Both the position numbers and the translations under genes were made by a program. A DNA stretch of 64,000 nt, taken from NCBI GenBank assembly GCA_910576535.1, contig CAJTKK010000013.1, forward strand, positions 1-64,000, given 5' to 3'. The DNA comes from an uncultured Lachnospiraceae bacterium. GTDB lineage: Bacteria; Bacillota; Clostridia; Lachnospirales; Lachnospiraceae. The stretch's first letter is position 1; each line of letters opens with the position of its first letter. Below the pieces are notes generated by a model. That model was not told the origin of the DNA. It did no database searches and saw only the letters and a program-made list of their open reading frames with translations. Below are positions 24,094 through 33,416 of the stretch, one piece after another.

Positions 24094-24915
24094 TTAATTC
24101 ACCCTATCCCTAACTGTTTCCAAATCCTCGTCTTTTTTTACGATAACACCTACAAACGGAAGCTCTTTTTGAATCTTTTCAAGAGGAATCCCGCCGATCT
24201 GAAGGGCATTGACCCAGTCGATCAATTCTGAGGTGCTTGGTTTTTTACGGATATCTTTAATGGAACGGATCCAATAGAACACATCCATGGCGCTTTTCAA
24301 TAACTTGTCCTCTATATCCGGGAAATGAGTCCGCACAATCTCTTCCATCAGCTCTTCACCCGGGAAATCTATATAATGGAAAATACATCTGCGCAGGAAC
24401 GCATCCGGCAACTCCTTCTCCGCATTAGAAGTAATAATAACAATTGGCCTGTTCTTCGCCTTTACTGTACGTTTTGTTTCATGAATGTAAAATTCCATCT
24501 GATCCAGTTCCCATAAAAGGTCATTGGGAAATTCCAGGTCAGCCTTATCTATTTCGTCAATCAGCAATACCACCTGCTCATCGCTTTCAAAAGCCTCTCC
24601 GAGTTTCCCCAGTTTAATATATCTGGCAATATCGTCCACCCCTTCTTCCCCAAACTGGCCATCATAAAGCCTTTGAATGGTATCGTATACATATAGCCCT
24701 TCCTGTGCTTTGGTAGTAGATTTGATATTCCAGACAATCAGCCTCTTTCCAAGGGATTTTGCCACCGCTTCCGCCAGCATAGTTTTCCCTGTCCCCGGTT
24801 CCCCTTTAATCAGCAAAGGCTTTTGCAACGCAATCGCCACGTTTACGCTTGCCATTAACTGTCCGGATGCTACATATTCAGCAGTACCGGAAAATCCTTG
24901 TTTTAATTCACTCAT
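24094..24915 (-). CDS. MoxR-family AAA ATPase
   Basis: A 273-residue AAA+ ATPase. Walker A is GEPGTGKTMLAEA (about 38-50), Walker B LLIDEIDKADLEFPNDLL, sensor 1 ITSNAEKELPDAFLRRC with the Arg finger. MoxR proteins act with VWA partners in maturation of enzymes and complexes, and the VWA gene follows at once. The leader contains GCGCAGAAACGAGGAT just before the start, a motif shared with the lepB gene at 39207. It is the fifth gene of the DUF512-der-plsY-gpsA series on this strand. Confidence 0.92.
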   Translation of the reverse strand: MSELKQGFSGTAEYVASGQLMASVNVAIALQKPLLIKGEPGTGKTMLAEAVAKSLGKRLIVWNIKSTTKAQEGLYVYDTIQRLYDGQFGEEGVDDIARYIKLGKLGEAFESDEQVVLLIDEIDKADLEFPNDLLWELDQMEFYIHETKRTVKAKNRPIVIITSNAEKELPDAFLRRCIFHYIDFPGEELMEEIVRTHFPDIEDKLLKSAMDVFYWIRSIKDIRKKPSTSELIDWVNALQIGGIPLEKIQKELPFVGVIVKKDEDLETVRDRVN

Positions 24916-24986
24916 CCTTATCCTCGTTTCTGCGCTGCCTATTGCGCCCTATATTTTCTATATGTTACGTTAAAAGCAGACGGTTC

Positions 24987-25997
24987 TTACTTCCAAGGTA
25001 TATCCGAATTCTCCAGTTTCTTATCCCGGATCATCAGTTCCTTCACTGCAGCCCCCGCTTCCTTGCCTTCAAACAATACAGCATTTACCTGTTCTATGAT
25101 TGGAATCTGTACATTGTATTTTTGGGCCAAGGCCATCGCAGCCTTTGCCGAATAAACTCCCTCCACCACCATTTTCACTTCCTTCATGGACTCTTCCATG
25201 GAATATCCTTTACCGATCAGGATTCCTGCCCTACGGTTCCTGGAATGCATGGAAGCACAGGTTACAATCAAATCCCCAATCCCGGTTAACCCGCAGAATG
25301 TTTCAAACCTCCCGCCCATTGCCGTCCCTAAACGGGCAATCTCCGTAATCCCCCTGGTAATCAGCGCCGCTTTCGTGTTATCCCCATATCCTAACCCATC
25401 GGCAATCCCGGCAGCCAATGCCACTACATTCTTCAACGCTGCCCCCAGCTCAATGCCCAGCACATCCGGACTGATATATACGCGGAATGCTTCGTTCATA
25501 AAAATATTCTGTAAATATTCAGCCGTTGCTTTCTCCTGCGCCCCCACTACAATTGTGGTAGGAATACCGCGTCCTACTTCTTCCGCATGGGAAGGACCGG
25601 ACAATACCGCCACCTTTGCCTGAGGAATTTCTTCTTCAATAACCTGGGAAAGGGTAAGCAGGCTTTTTTCCTCAATCCCTTTCGCCACGTTAACGATGAT
25701 CTGCCCATTTGACACATATTCTTTCATGCTATGGGAAACGCTTCTTGTAAAAGGCGAAGGAACGGCAAGAACCAGAATGTCCTTCCCGTTTATGGATGCT
25801 TCCAAATCAGTGGTAAATATCATATCTCCGGGCAGTTTCACCCCCGGAAGTTTCTCTTTATGCTCATGCTCTTTTAAAAGCATACCGATCTCATCTTTTA
25901 TTGCGGACCATACCGTAATATGATGCCCGTTTTTATGAAGCAGCAAAGCCAAAGCAGTCCCCCAGCTTCCGGCTCCAATCACACTGATATCAGCCAT
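24987..25997 (-). CDS. gpsA: NAD(P)H-dependent glycerol-3-phosphate dehydrogenase
   Basis: A 336-residue enzyme reducing dihydroxyacetone phosphate to sn-glycerol-3-phosphate for phospholipid synthesis. The Rossmann motif is GAGSWGTALA at 7-16; LSGPSHAEEVGRG and ELGAALKNVVALAAGIADG (with the catalytic Lys) and LTGIGDLIVTC are family signatures. Length is typical. It lies directly downstream of plsY, whose product uses the glycerol-3-phosphate made here. Confidence 0.97.
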   Translation of the reverse strand: MADISVIGAGSWGTALALLLHKNGHHITVWSAIKDEIGMLLKEHEHKEKLPGVKLPGDMIFTTDLEASINGKDILVLAVPSPFTRSVSHSMKEYVSNGQIIVNVAKGIEEKSLLTLSQVIEEEIPQAKVAVLSGPSHAEEVGRGIPTTIVVGAQEKATAEYLQNIFMNEAFRVYISPDVLGIELGAALKNVVALAAGIADGLGYGDNTKAALITRGITEIARLGTAMGGRFETFCGLTGIGDLIVTCASMHSRNRRAGILIGKGYSMEESMKEVKMVVEGVYSAKAAMALAQKYNVQIPIIEQVNAVLFEGKEAGAAVKELMIRDKKLENSDIPWK

Positions 25998-26027
25998 GGT
26001 TCTTCCTCCTTTTTCCCTTCATCCCAT

Positions 26028-26675
26028 TTATTTTTCTTTCTTCGTAAGATAAGTTTTCCGCTCTTCCCCTTTCAGGAGACGCTTTATATTTTCCCGGTGT
26101 TTATAGTAAGCCATTATCGTCAAAAATGCCGCAATCATATATAATTCCACCAAATGAGGCTGGCTCATGCCGGTAAACAGCCCCATCTGCCCCAAAACCG
26201 TAATCTGTATGATAAAAACCGCATATACAAGCAAAGAACCTAACGATACATAATGTGTCGTAAAAAATATGCCAAAAAATACAAGAATGCCTACTGGGAG
26301 AAATGCAGGATGAAATGACAGAATCAGCCCTGCTGTTGCGGCAATTCCTTTCCCCCCTTTAAAGTTTAGGTAAAACGGGAAATTATGACCCAAAATTGCC
26401 CCTGCCGCCGCATACATTTTAAATAAATAAACCATATCCGGATGGCTTTTCCCAAATAACGCCGTACTGATGGCTACTGCCAAAACACATTTTAACACAT
26501 CGCCAGCAAAAACAATCAGCCCTGCTTTCGTTCCAAGCACACGCAAGGTATTGGTCGTTCCTGCATTGCCGCTCCCATACTGCCTGATATCAATGCCATG
26601 CATTCTACCATAAATATATGCTGTCTGAAATAGCCCGAATAAATATCCGATTCCCAAACATACAATACGTTCCAC
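26028..26675 (-). CDS. plsY: Acyl-phosphate:glycerol-3-phosphate acyltransferase
   Basis: A 215-residue integral membrane enzyme that moves an acyl group from acyl phosphate (made by PlsX, encoded at 55740) to glycerol-3-phosphate, the first step of phosphatidic acid synthesis. Motifs: GSGNAGTTNTLRVLG, GHNFPFYLNFKGGKGIA and the C-terminal HRENIKRLLKGEE. Five or so membrane segments, as expected. It sits 1 base after der and 30 bases before gpsA. Confidence 0.97.
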   Translation of the reverse strand: MERIVCLGIGYLFGLFQTAYIYGRMHGIDIRQYGSGNAGTTNTLRVLGTKAGLIVFAGDVLKCVLAVAISTALFGKSHPDMVYLFKMYAAAGAILGHNFPFYLNFKGGKGIAATAGLILSFHPAFLPVGILVFFGIFFTTHYVSLGSLLVYAVFIIQITVLGQMGLFTGMSQPHLVELYMIAAFLTIMAYYKHRENIKRLLKGEERKTYLTKKEK

Positions 26676-26676
26676 T

Positions 26677-28011
26677 TTACGGCCTCTCCTTTCTCTCCCT
26701 GATAAAAAATTTTAACGGCGTCCCCCGAAACCCAAAAGTCTCCCTTATCTGGTTTTCTATATAACGGGTATACGAAAAATGCATCAGTTCCTTATCATTG
26801 ACAAAAATAACAAAGGTAGGCGGTTTCACTGATACTTGAGTAATATAATACAGCCTAAGCCTTTTGCCCTTATCGGAAGGGGGCTGCTGCAGCGCAACCG
26901 CTTCTGCCATAATCTCATTCAATACCCCTGTAGAGATGCGCATAGAATGGTTTTCATTCACCATATCTATCGTTTCATATAATTTTGTCAGCCGCTGCCC
27001 TGTAACGGCTGAAATAAACAAAATCTCCGCATAAGCCATAAAAGACAGCACTTCTCTTATCCTGGCGGTATATTTTTTCATCGTATGATTATCTTTTTCC
27101 ACAGCATCCCATTTATTTACCGCTACAATGACTGCCTTGCCCCGTTCATGGGCAATTCCGGCAATTTTGGCATCCTGTTCCGTAACCCCTTCCTTGGCGT
27201 CAATCACAAGCACTGCTATATCAGCCCGTTCCACGGCGCTGACCGCACGGATAATCATATATCTCTCCAGTTCTTCTTTTATCTTGTTCTTCCGCCGTAA
27301 TCCTGCCGTATCAATAAATACATATTCCTTGCCGTTATGCCTTACCTCTGTATCTATGGCATCCCTGGTAGTCCCGGCGATATCCGATACGATTACCCTG
27401 TTTTCCCCAATCAGGCGGTTGACAATCGAAGACTTCCCTACATTGGGCTTTCCGATAACCGCAACCTTAATCCTGTCATCCTCTTCCCCATCATCTTCCG
27501 CCTGGCCAAAATAAGAGGATACTTCATCCAGTATATCTCCAATCCCCAGCCTGTTCGCTGCTGACACCGGGTAGGGATCCCCAATCCCCAGATTATAGAA
27601 TTCGTAAACATCCGCCATATACTTGTCAAAATGATCCACTTTATTTACCACAAGCACTACCGGTTTTTTTGACCTTCTAAGCATATCCGCCACTTTCGCG
27701 TCCGCATCCACCAGCCCCTGTTTTACATCTGTCATAAACAAAATAACATCTGCCGTATCAATGGCTATCTGCGCCTGCTCCCGCATCTGAGATAAAATAA
27801 TATCTTTGCTGTCCGGCTCTATCCCTCCTGTATCAATTAAAGTAAATGACATACCAAGCCAAGTGATATCCGCATAAATCCTGTCTCTTGTGATACCCGG
27901 CGTATCTTTCACTATGGATATTTTTTCCCCGGCCAATGCATTAAACAGTGTGGACTTACCTACATTCGGCCTTCCTACTACTGCAACAATCGGCTTTTTT
28001 TTCTTTCCCAT
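26677..28011 (-). CDS. der: Ribosome biogenesis GTPase Der (EngA)
   Basis: A 444-residue protein with two GTPase domains in tandem followed by a KH-like domain; needed for 50S subunit assembly. First G1 GRPNVGKSTLFN (about 13-24), G3 DTGGI, G4 NKVD; second G1 GKPNVGKSSIVN (about 186-197), G3 DTAGL, G4 NKWD. The C-terminal KH-like part ends IRERKERP. Length and order are canonical. Same series as plsY and gpsA, as in many Firmicutes. Confidence 0.98.
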   Translation of the reverse strand: MGKKKKPIVAVVGRPNVGKSTLFNALAGEKISIVKDTPGITRDRIYADITWLGMSFTLIDTGGIEPDSKDIILSQMREQAQIAIDTADVILFMTDVKQGLVDADAKVADMLRRSKKPVVLVVNKVDHFDKYMADVYEFYNLGIGDPYPVSAANRLGIGDILDEVSSYFGQAEDDGEEDDRIKVAVIGKPNVGKSSIVNRLIGENRVIVSDIAGTTRDAIDTEVRHNGKEYVFIDTAGLRRKNKIKEELERYMIIRAVSAVERADIAVLVIDAKEGVTEQDAKIAGIAHERGKAVIVAVNKWDAVEKDNHTMKKYTARIREVLSFMAYAEILFISAVTGQRLTKLYETIDMVNENHSMRISTGVLNEIMAEAVALQQPPSDKGKRLRLYYITQVSVKPPTFVIFVNDKELMHFSYTRYIENQIRETFGFRGTPLKFFIRERKERP

Positions 28012-28048
28012 TTTTCACCTCATTTTAATCCTGCCTTACCGGCCTTCA

Positions 28049-29398
28049 TTATCCGGTCTTATCTTGCAATATTGCATCTATAAAATCACGTCCGCTTGAT
28101 TTTACAATATCTACCTTCACTTGTAAAGACTTTTCCAGTTCTTCCACCGTCATATCGTCCAGAAAAACATCCTCCCCGCTGCGCAATACGTTTTCCGGAA
28201 GAAGAACCCGGGTCCCTAACGGTTTTCCTTTTAACTGTTTTTCAATGTCCTGTCCTGTCAAAAGGCCGGATACGGTAATCCTCTCCCCAAAAAAATCATT
28301 GACAATCTCAAAGACATGTATTTTTAGAAAGTCAAAAGCTTCTTCCATGCGCTTTGCCATGGAAAGAATATACGGATAAGCCAGTTTACCGGTAGCAAGG
28401 GATACGGTCCGCATTTCCCCGTCTTTCCTTTTCTGCGCCATCCTGCCTTCTTTTTTTGCTTCTTCCATAGCCGTTTCAAATTCATCCAGCAAGAGCCGGA
28501 GCATCCCCACGCCATTTTCCAACTGCAGGTAGCCGTCATATTTTTCCCCGTTTGGCAGCTCTTCCCCGGCCAGGAGATACCATTCATCACTGGCATGAAT
28601 AAAATGCAGCCCATGCAAGGGATATATTTTTTCCTGCCATTTATGAATCATTTCCAATGTTTCCCTGGCATCCTCCTTGGTAAATGGCTCCAAAGGATAA
28701 AGCCCCTCCCTGTATTTTGACAATCCTACCGGCACCACGGATACACTTTCCAGAACCGGCAGATATTTGGTTAAGTCCGAAATAGTCCGTTCCAGTTCCT
28801 CTTTATCATTTACTCCCTTGCAAAGAACGATCTGCCCGTTCATCGTAATCCCCGCTTCATAAAGCAAATCCGCTTTTTTTAGCGCTTCCCCGGCAAAACG
28901 GTTATTTAACATCCGGCATCTTAAATCAGGGTTTGTTGTCTGGAAAGAAATATTGATCGGGGACAAACGGTATTTCATAATTCTGTCAATATCATTCTCG
29001 GACATATTTGTTAACGTCACATAATTTCCTTGCAGAAAGGACAGCCTGGAATCATCGTCCTTAAAATAAAGCGTTTCCCGCATCCCTTTCGGCATCTGGT
29101 CAATAAAACAAAAAATACATTTGTTGCAGCAGGACCGGTATTCATCCATCAGTCCGTTTTCAAAAACGATCCCCAGATCTTCCTCATAATCTTTTTCTAT
29201 TTCAAACAGCCACTCTTCACCGTCCGGCTTTTCCACCAGCGTTTCGATATATTCGTCCTGCAGCAGATATTGATAATCAAAAATATCGGTTACTTCTTCG
29301 CCATTGATCTGCAGGAGCCTGTCCCCAGGCTCTATTCCAAGCTCCTTTGCAATACTGCCTTCTTCTACTTTTTTTACGGTATGCCCTTTCCCTTTCAT
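28049..29398 (-). CDS. DUF512 protein: PDZ plus radical-SAM-like iron-sulfur protein
   Basis: A 449-residue protein. Residues 8-65 are a PDZ-like fold (GSIAKELGIEPGDRLLQING). A CxxxCxxC motif follows at about 92-99 (CCNKCIFCFIDQMPKGMRE), typical of radical SAM clusters, then LQGNYVTLTNMSENDI and the DUF512 C-terminal domain. The family is widespread in Clostridia and is almost always next to der, as here, which hints at a link to ribosome assembly, but no reaction is known. AAAGGAG precedes the ATG. It is first in the operon and diverges from prs. Confidence 0.92.
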   Translation of the reverse strand: MKGKGHTVKKVEEGSIAKELGIEPGDRLLQINGEEVTDIFDYQYLLQDEYIETLVEKPDGEEWLFEIEKDYEEDLGIVFENGLMDEYRSCCNKCIFCFIDQMPKGMRETLYFKDDDSRLSFLQGNYVTLTNMSENDIDRIMKYRLSPINISFQTTNPDLRCRMLNNRFAGEALKKADLLYEAGITMNGQIVLCKGVNDKEELERTISDLTKYLPVLESVSVVPVGLSKYREGLYPLEPFTKEDARETLEMIHKWQEKIYPLHGLHFIHASDEWYLLAGEELPNGEKYDGYLQLENGVGMLRLLLDEFETAMEEAKKEGRMAQKRKDGEMRTVSLATGKLAYPYILSMAKRMEEAFDFLKIHVFEIVNDFFGERITVSGLLTGQDIEKQLKGKPLGTRVLLPENVLRSGEDVFLDDMTVEELEKSLQVKVDIVKSSGRDFIDAILQDKTG

Positions 29399-29444
29399 AG
29401 TTGGTCTCCTTTACCTTTTGATCAACCTCAACCTGTCCCTGTTT

Positions 29445-29473
29445 ATTCTACTAGAATTTTCTTGACGTGTCAC
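29445..29473 (-). promoter_or_regulatory. Sigma-A promoter of the DUF512-der-plsY-gpsA operon
   Basis: On the minus strand -35 GTGACA (29468-29473), 17-base spacer, -10 TAGAAT (29445-29450). It overlaps the divergent prs promoter. Confidence 0.65.
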
Positions 29474-29491
29474 TATCAGGAATGATATAAA
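29462..29491 (+). promoter_or_regulatory. Sigma-A promoter of the PRPP synthetase gene
   Basis: -35 TTGACG (29462-29467), 18-base spacer, -10 TATAAA (29486-29491). The start lies about 35 bases upstream of the ATG. Confidence 0.7.
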
Positions 29492-29533
29492 TGAAAGTAT
29501 ATAGCAATACAATTTTTACATACGGAGGTTACT

Positions 29534-30721
29534 ATGCCTAATTTACATGAACTGGAAGCTGCCATCCCAGTTGCCCCTTTAAAAATCGTGGCTACCGAAT
29601 CCGCCGCAAAACTGGCAGACAGCATCAACCGCTATTTGATTGAATTTAGAAAAACAGTAAATAATATTGCCAAAAACGACCCTGCCTTTCAGGGTTATGT
29701 AGAAGACAATTATCTCGCATCCATCTCCTGCCCCCGTTTCGGCACCGGTGAAGGCAAAGGCTTATTTCATGAATCTATCCGCGGAAAAGATCTTTTTTTC
29801 CTTGTAGACATCTGCAATCATAGCATTACGTACAAAATGAACGGCTATATCAATCATAAATCCCCAGACGATCATTATCAAGATTTAAAACGGCTTATCG
29901 CTGCCGCATGTGGAAAAGCGCATCGGATCAATGTCGTTATGCCCTTTTTATACGAAGGGCGGCAGCACAAAAGAACCGGGCGGGAATCGCTGGACTGTGC
30001 TTATGCTATTGAAGAGCTAAGCAATATGGGAGTGTCCAATTTTATTACGTTTGACGCCCATGACCCAAGAGTCCAGAATGCCGCCCCTCTTTCCGGTTTC
30101 GATAATTTTATCCCTCCCTACCAGTTCATCCGGGCCTTGCTTCATACAGAAGAGCATCTTCTTATCGACAAAAACCATACCGTTGTCATTAGCCCTGATG
30201 AAGGAGCCCTTGACCGTGCGGTTTACTTTGCCAATGTACTTGGCGTCGATACAGGCATGTTTTATAAACGCAGGGACTATTCCACTATCGTAAACGGGAA
30301 AAACCCTATTGTGGCTCATGAATTTTTAGGCGACAATATTGACGGCAAAGACGTCATTATTATTGATGACATGATTTCCTCCGGAGGAAGCATGATAGAT
30401 ACTGCTAAACAACTAAAAGCAATGAATGCAAAAAGGGTATTCATCTGCTGCACTTTCGGTTTATTTACCGATGGGCTTGCTTCTTTCGATGAAGCTTACG
30501 AAAAATGTTATTTTGATAAGATTGTCACCACTAATTTAACTTATCAGCTTCCGGAACTGAAAGACCGCCCTTACTATGTGGAAGCCGATATGAGCAAATT
30601 CCTCGCTTCCATTATTGACTTTATGAACCATGATTCTTCCATGGCTAATGTATCCACTCCTACGGAAAAAATTCATGAGCTATTGGCAAAATATAATAAC
30701 CGCGAAGAACTTCTTCTTTAA
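29534..30721 (+). CDS. prs: Ribose-phosphate pyrophosphokinase (PRPP synthetase), divergent clostridial form
   Basis: A 395-residue enzyme making phosphoribosyl pyrophosphate from ribose-5-phosphate and ATP, the precursor of purines, pyrimidines, His, Trp and NAD. Two phosphoribosyltransferase-type halves: HESIRGKDLFFLVDICN and VVMPFLYEGRQHKRTGRESL (the normal YARQDR loop reads YEGRQHKR), FITFDAHDP, and the PRPP loop VIIIDDMISSGGSMIDTAK. It is about 75 residues longer than classical Prs (about 315) and diverges in the flexible loop, a form common in Clostridia as I recall. GGAGG precedes the ATG. One of few plus-strand genes here. Confidence 0.88.
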   Translation: MPNLHELEAAIPVAPLKIVATESAAKLADSINRYLIEFRKTVNNIAKNDPAFQGYVEDNYLASISCPRFGTGEGKGLFHESIRGKDLFFLVDICNHSITYKMNGYINHKSPDDHYQDLKRLIAAACGKAHRINVVMPFLYEGRQHKRTGRESLDCAYAIEELSNMGVSNFITFDAHDPRVQNAAPLSGFDNFIPPYQFIRALLHTEEHLLIDKNHTVVISPDEGALDRAVYFANVLGVDTGMFYKRRDYSTIVNGKNPIVAHEFLGDNIDGKDVIIIDDMISSGGSMIDTAKQLKAMNAKRVFICCTFGLFTDGLASFDEAYEKCYFDKIVTTNLTYQLPELKDRPYYVEADMSKFLASIIDFMNHDSSMANVSTPTEKIHELLAKYNNREELLL

Positions 30722-30766
30722 ACCTAATCCAAAGCCTTTGCGCCAGCCGGATTCTTTGCTTTTTAA

Positions 30767-30820
30767 AAAGAGGATATTTCATTTAGGATGTTCCAGGCCT
30801 ATCAATGAAGTATCCTCTTT
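30767..30820. terminator. Bidirectional terminator between prs and the histidine kinase
   Basis: AAAGAGGATA (30767-30776) pairs with TATCCTCTTT (30811-30820), extended by TCATT/AATGA inside. On the minus strand a TTTTT run follows, so it best serves the two-component operon. It lies between two convergent genes. Confidence 0.65.
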
Positions 30821-30886
30821 CTATATGGTTCCAAACAGCTTCTAAAGTCAGCAAAAAAACAGTTTCTAATTGTGCGGCAAAAGGAT

Positions 30887-33406
30887 TCAGATATCCAGCA
30901 GCTCAAATATCAAAACAACTTTAAATAAGTCCCCGTCCAAAATAATTTCAAATGTCCCGTTCTGGATCTCTGTCAAATTCTTCGCTATGGAAAGCCCAAG
31001 CCCGCTTCCTTCCGTACTCCGTGCCACATCTCCACGGATAAATCTCTCTGTCAGCTCATCAGCATTAATATTTAACGGCTGCGCAGAAATATTTTTAAGG
31101 GAAAATTCCACATATTTTTTTCCATTATCGCTTTCCTGTTGTATCATATCAATATAGATACGGGTTCCTTCCATGGCGTACTTGACAATATTATTAAATA
31201 AGTTCTCCACCACCCGCCAGATTCTGCGGCTATCCGCTTTGATAAACAGGCGGCTGTTCATGCATTGGAAAATAGGCATCAAATGTTTCTGTTCAAATTT
31301 TTCTGAAAATTCACCAATCGTCTGATTCACCAATTCCACCAGATTAATCGTCTCCCATTGCAGTGAAATATTCCCTGACGAAATCTTAGAAGCCTCCACC
31401 AGGTCATCCGTAAGCTGTTTCAGTCTCTGGGATTTTGTATCTAAAACATTCACATATCCCTTTACTTTTTCGCTTTCAATATTTTCCCGTTTAATCAAAT
31501 CTACATAATTAATAATGGAAGTCAAAGGAGTCTTAATATCATGGGATACATTGGTAATTAAATCCGCTTTTAACCGTTCATCCTTCATGCTTGTTTCCAC
31601 AGCTACGCGGATGCCCTCGCCAATGCTGTTTACTGCCCGGGCCAGTGCAAGATTGTCCCCGTGAAGTTTTTCTTCATCTACTTTATGTTGAAAATCACCT
31701 TCCCGTATTTTCTCAATCCCTTCCACAATACGCTGCCTGTCCTTTGTATTACGGTAAATCAGAACCCCAAAAGCCAAGTCCATGACGGCTGCCGCTATCA
31801 TGCCTTTCCAGCCAAAGAGAACAAAAAGGAAGTTAATGACAAGGAAGGCAATATAAGGAACCCACGTCTTAACAATCACATCCCCGTTATCATAGATCCT
31901 CCATGCCATAGCTTTCCCATTTGCAGCCGTTTTAAAAGCTAAACTCTCTTTCCATAAATTATCCGCTTTCAGCCTCCGCACCAGGCTATAATAAAACCCG
32001 GAAAACAATAGTTCGCAAATAAGCGCTACAGTCCCTGCCACCGCTTTGAACCATGTGGTATAATAATATTCATGAGCCATGGAATCATAAATATATGTTA
32101 AGGATACGATAATCCCCCCGATCAATAAGACTGCCGCGATTACCATACACTCTGTCGGCGTATGGTCAATATCCTTCAGTTTTATTGTGATATCCCCTTC
32201 ACTGCCGATACTGCGGCCTTCCATGACTGTCAAATAAATCAAAAGCAGGAAATATACCATCATGCAGAAAACGGCAAATCCAATGAGCTGCCAATAATAC
32301 GGCATATAACTTTCATACCCTTTCAAGCCTTGTATATAGACATCATCCGCCGCATAAGAGGTGTCTACCCCGATCCATACCTTTATCGTTTCCGGATAAG
32401 CATATTCAAAAGAGTTGAATACATGTCTTACCGTACTTTCCTCCAGCATTGTATTAGAATCGTATTTCATATTTTCAGGATTAAAATATAAATATTTTCC
32501 ATAATTTTCAAATAACCGTTCCATCTCATCTTCCGGCAAATCTGCCGAAGGCAGGTTGGTATAAATTTCTTTTTGGTCGCCAATGTTTTTGATAATGTAA
32601 AATCTTAAATTAGAATGATTGGCATCATAAAATTCCTTATACCTCAGATATTCTTCATAATTTTTATAAAGCGCTTCCGCCGTTCCCTGAACATATTTAC
32701 ATAAGTCATAATAATCATTCCAGGTTCCTGTGTATTCTTCGATATTCTTCCCGTCCACTGTCTGATAACGGTTATAAAGCACGGAAGCGTTGGTATCGTC
32801 CCTTAGGATTTCCCCATCCTCCAGCCCATTTGCCGATATGCTGCATTCTTCCGTAAATTCATCCAATTGGGCGTTAAAAGGCGTCACAATCCCTCCCTGC
32901 AATTGCCCTGAACTATAATCCAGTTTTGTATAGGAACTGAGCCTGCTTAAAAATGCATCCGCCTGTTCTCCTGTAAACCATTTTTCCTCATGTTCAAATC
33001 CATATTGCGCCCATTTGATCAGGTCTTCCAAACGGTATTTTGCCGTCACATATTTTTCCGGCACGCCTTCATAGCGGTAGTAAAAAGTAGCTACATCAAT
33101 TACTTTATTACCGTTAAAATGGCCGTTTGTTTCCATTTGCGAACGGACCGCCACCATCCGTGCCACATCCGCAACGCCTCTTCCGAAGATATGGTTAAAT
33201 AAAAGAGAATCTTCATAAGAATCCCCTTTTTCCCTGGTATCCATGCTATAACTGTAATTTTTGTCCACCCCGGTCAGCATAACGCTGGAACCGGTCAGCA
33301 CAGCCAATATGGAAACTGCCGCTGCTACAATCATTATGTGCTGCAATATCAAAAGAATTCTTCTGGTATCTTTCTTTAATACTTTTCTTTTCATCCTAAC
33401 CCCCAT
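30887..33406 (-). CDS. Membrane sensor histidine kinase (large extracytoplasmic domain)
   Basis: An 839-residue sensor kinase. One membrane helix at about 18-43, a large outside domain 45-370 of unknown fold, then several membrane segments (about 371-394, 420-440, 453-475, 515-550). Cytoplasmic part: a HAMP-like linker near 555-605, HisKA with phosphoacceptor His622 in NVSHDIKTPLTS, and an HATPase domain with N-box VVENLFNNIVKYA and G-box GSGLGLSIAKN. The pairing with the response regulator 10 bases upstream makes it its cognate kinase. The signal is unknown; the multi-segment membrane core after the sensor domain is unusual for simple VanS-like kinases. Confidence 0.92.
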   Translation of the reverse strand: MGVRMKRKVLKKDTRRILLILQHIMIVAAAVSILAVLTGSSVMLTGVDKNYSYSMDTREKGDSYEDSLLFNHIFGRGVADVARMVAVRSQMETNGHFNGNKVIDVATFYYRYEGVPEKYVTAKYRLEDLIKWAQYGFEHEEKWFTGEQADAFLSRLSSYTKLDYSSGQLQGGIVTPFNAQLDEFTEECSISANGLEDGEILRDDTNASVLYNRYQTVDGKNIEEYTGTWNDYYDLCKYVQGTAEALYKNYEEYLRYKEFYDANHSNLRFYIIKNIGDQKEIYTNLPSADLPEDEMERLFENYGKYLYFNPENMKYDSNTMLEESTVRHVFNSFEYAYPETIKVWIGVDTSYAADDVYIQGLKGYESYMPYYWQLIGFAVFCMMVYFLLLIYLTVMEGRSIGSEGDITIKLKDIDHTPTECMVIAAVLLIGGIIVSLTYIYDSMAHEYYYTTWFKAVAGTVALICELLFSGFYYSLVRRLKADNLWKESLAFKTAANGKAMAWRIYDNGDVIVKTWVPYIAFLVINFLFVLFGWKGMIAAAVMDLAFGVLIYRNTKDRQRIVEGIEKIREGDFQHKVDEEKLHGDNLALARAVNSIGEGIRVAVETSMKDERLKADLITNVSHDIKTPLTSIINYVDLIKRENIESEKVKGYVNVLDTKSQRLKQLTDDLVEASKISSGNISLQWETINLVELVNQTIGEFSEKFEQKHLMPIFQCMNSRLFIKADSRRIWRVVENLFNNIVKYAMEGTRIYIDMIQQESDNGKKYVEFSLKNISAQPLNINADELTERFIRGDVARSTEGSGLGLSIAKNLTEIQNGTFEIILDGDLFKVVLIFELLDI

Positions 33407-33416
33407 GATAAATTCC

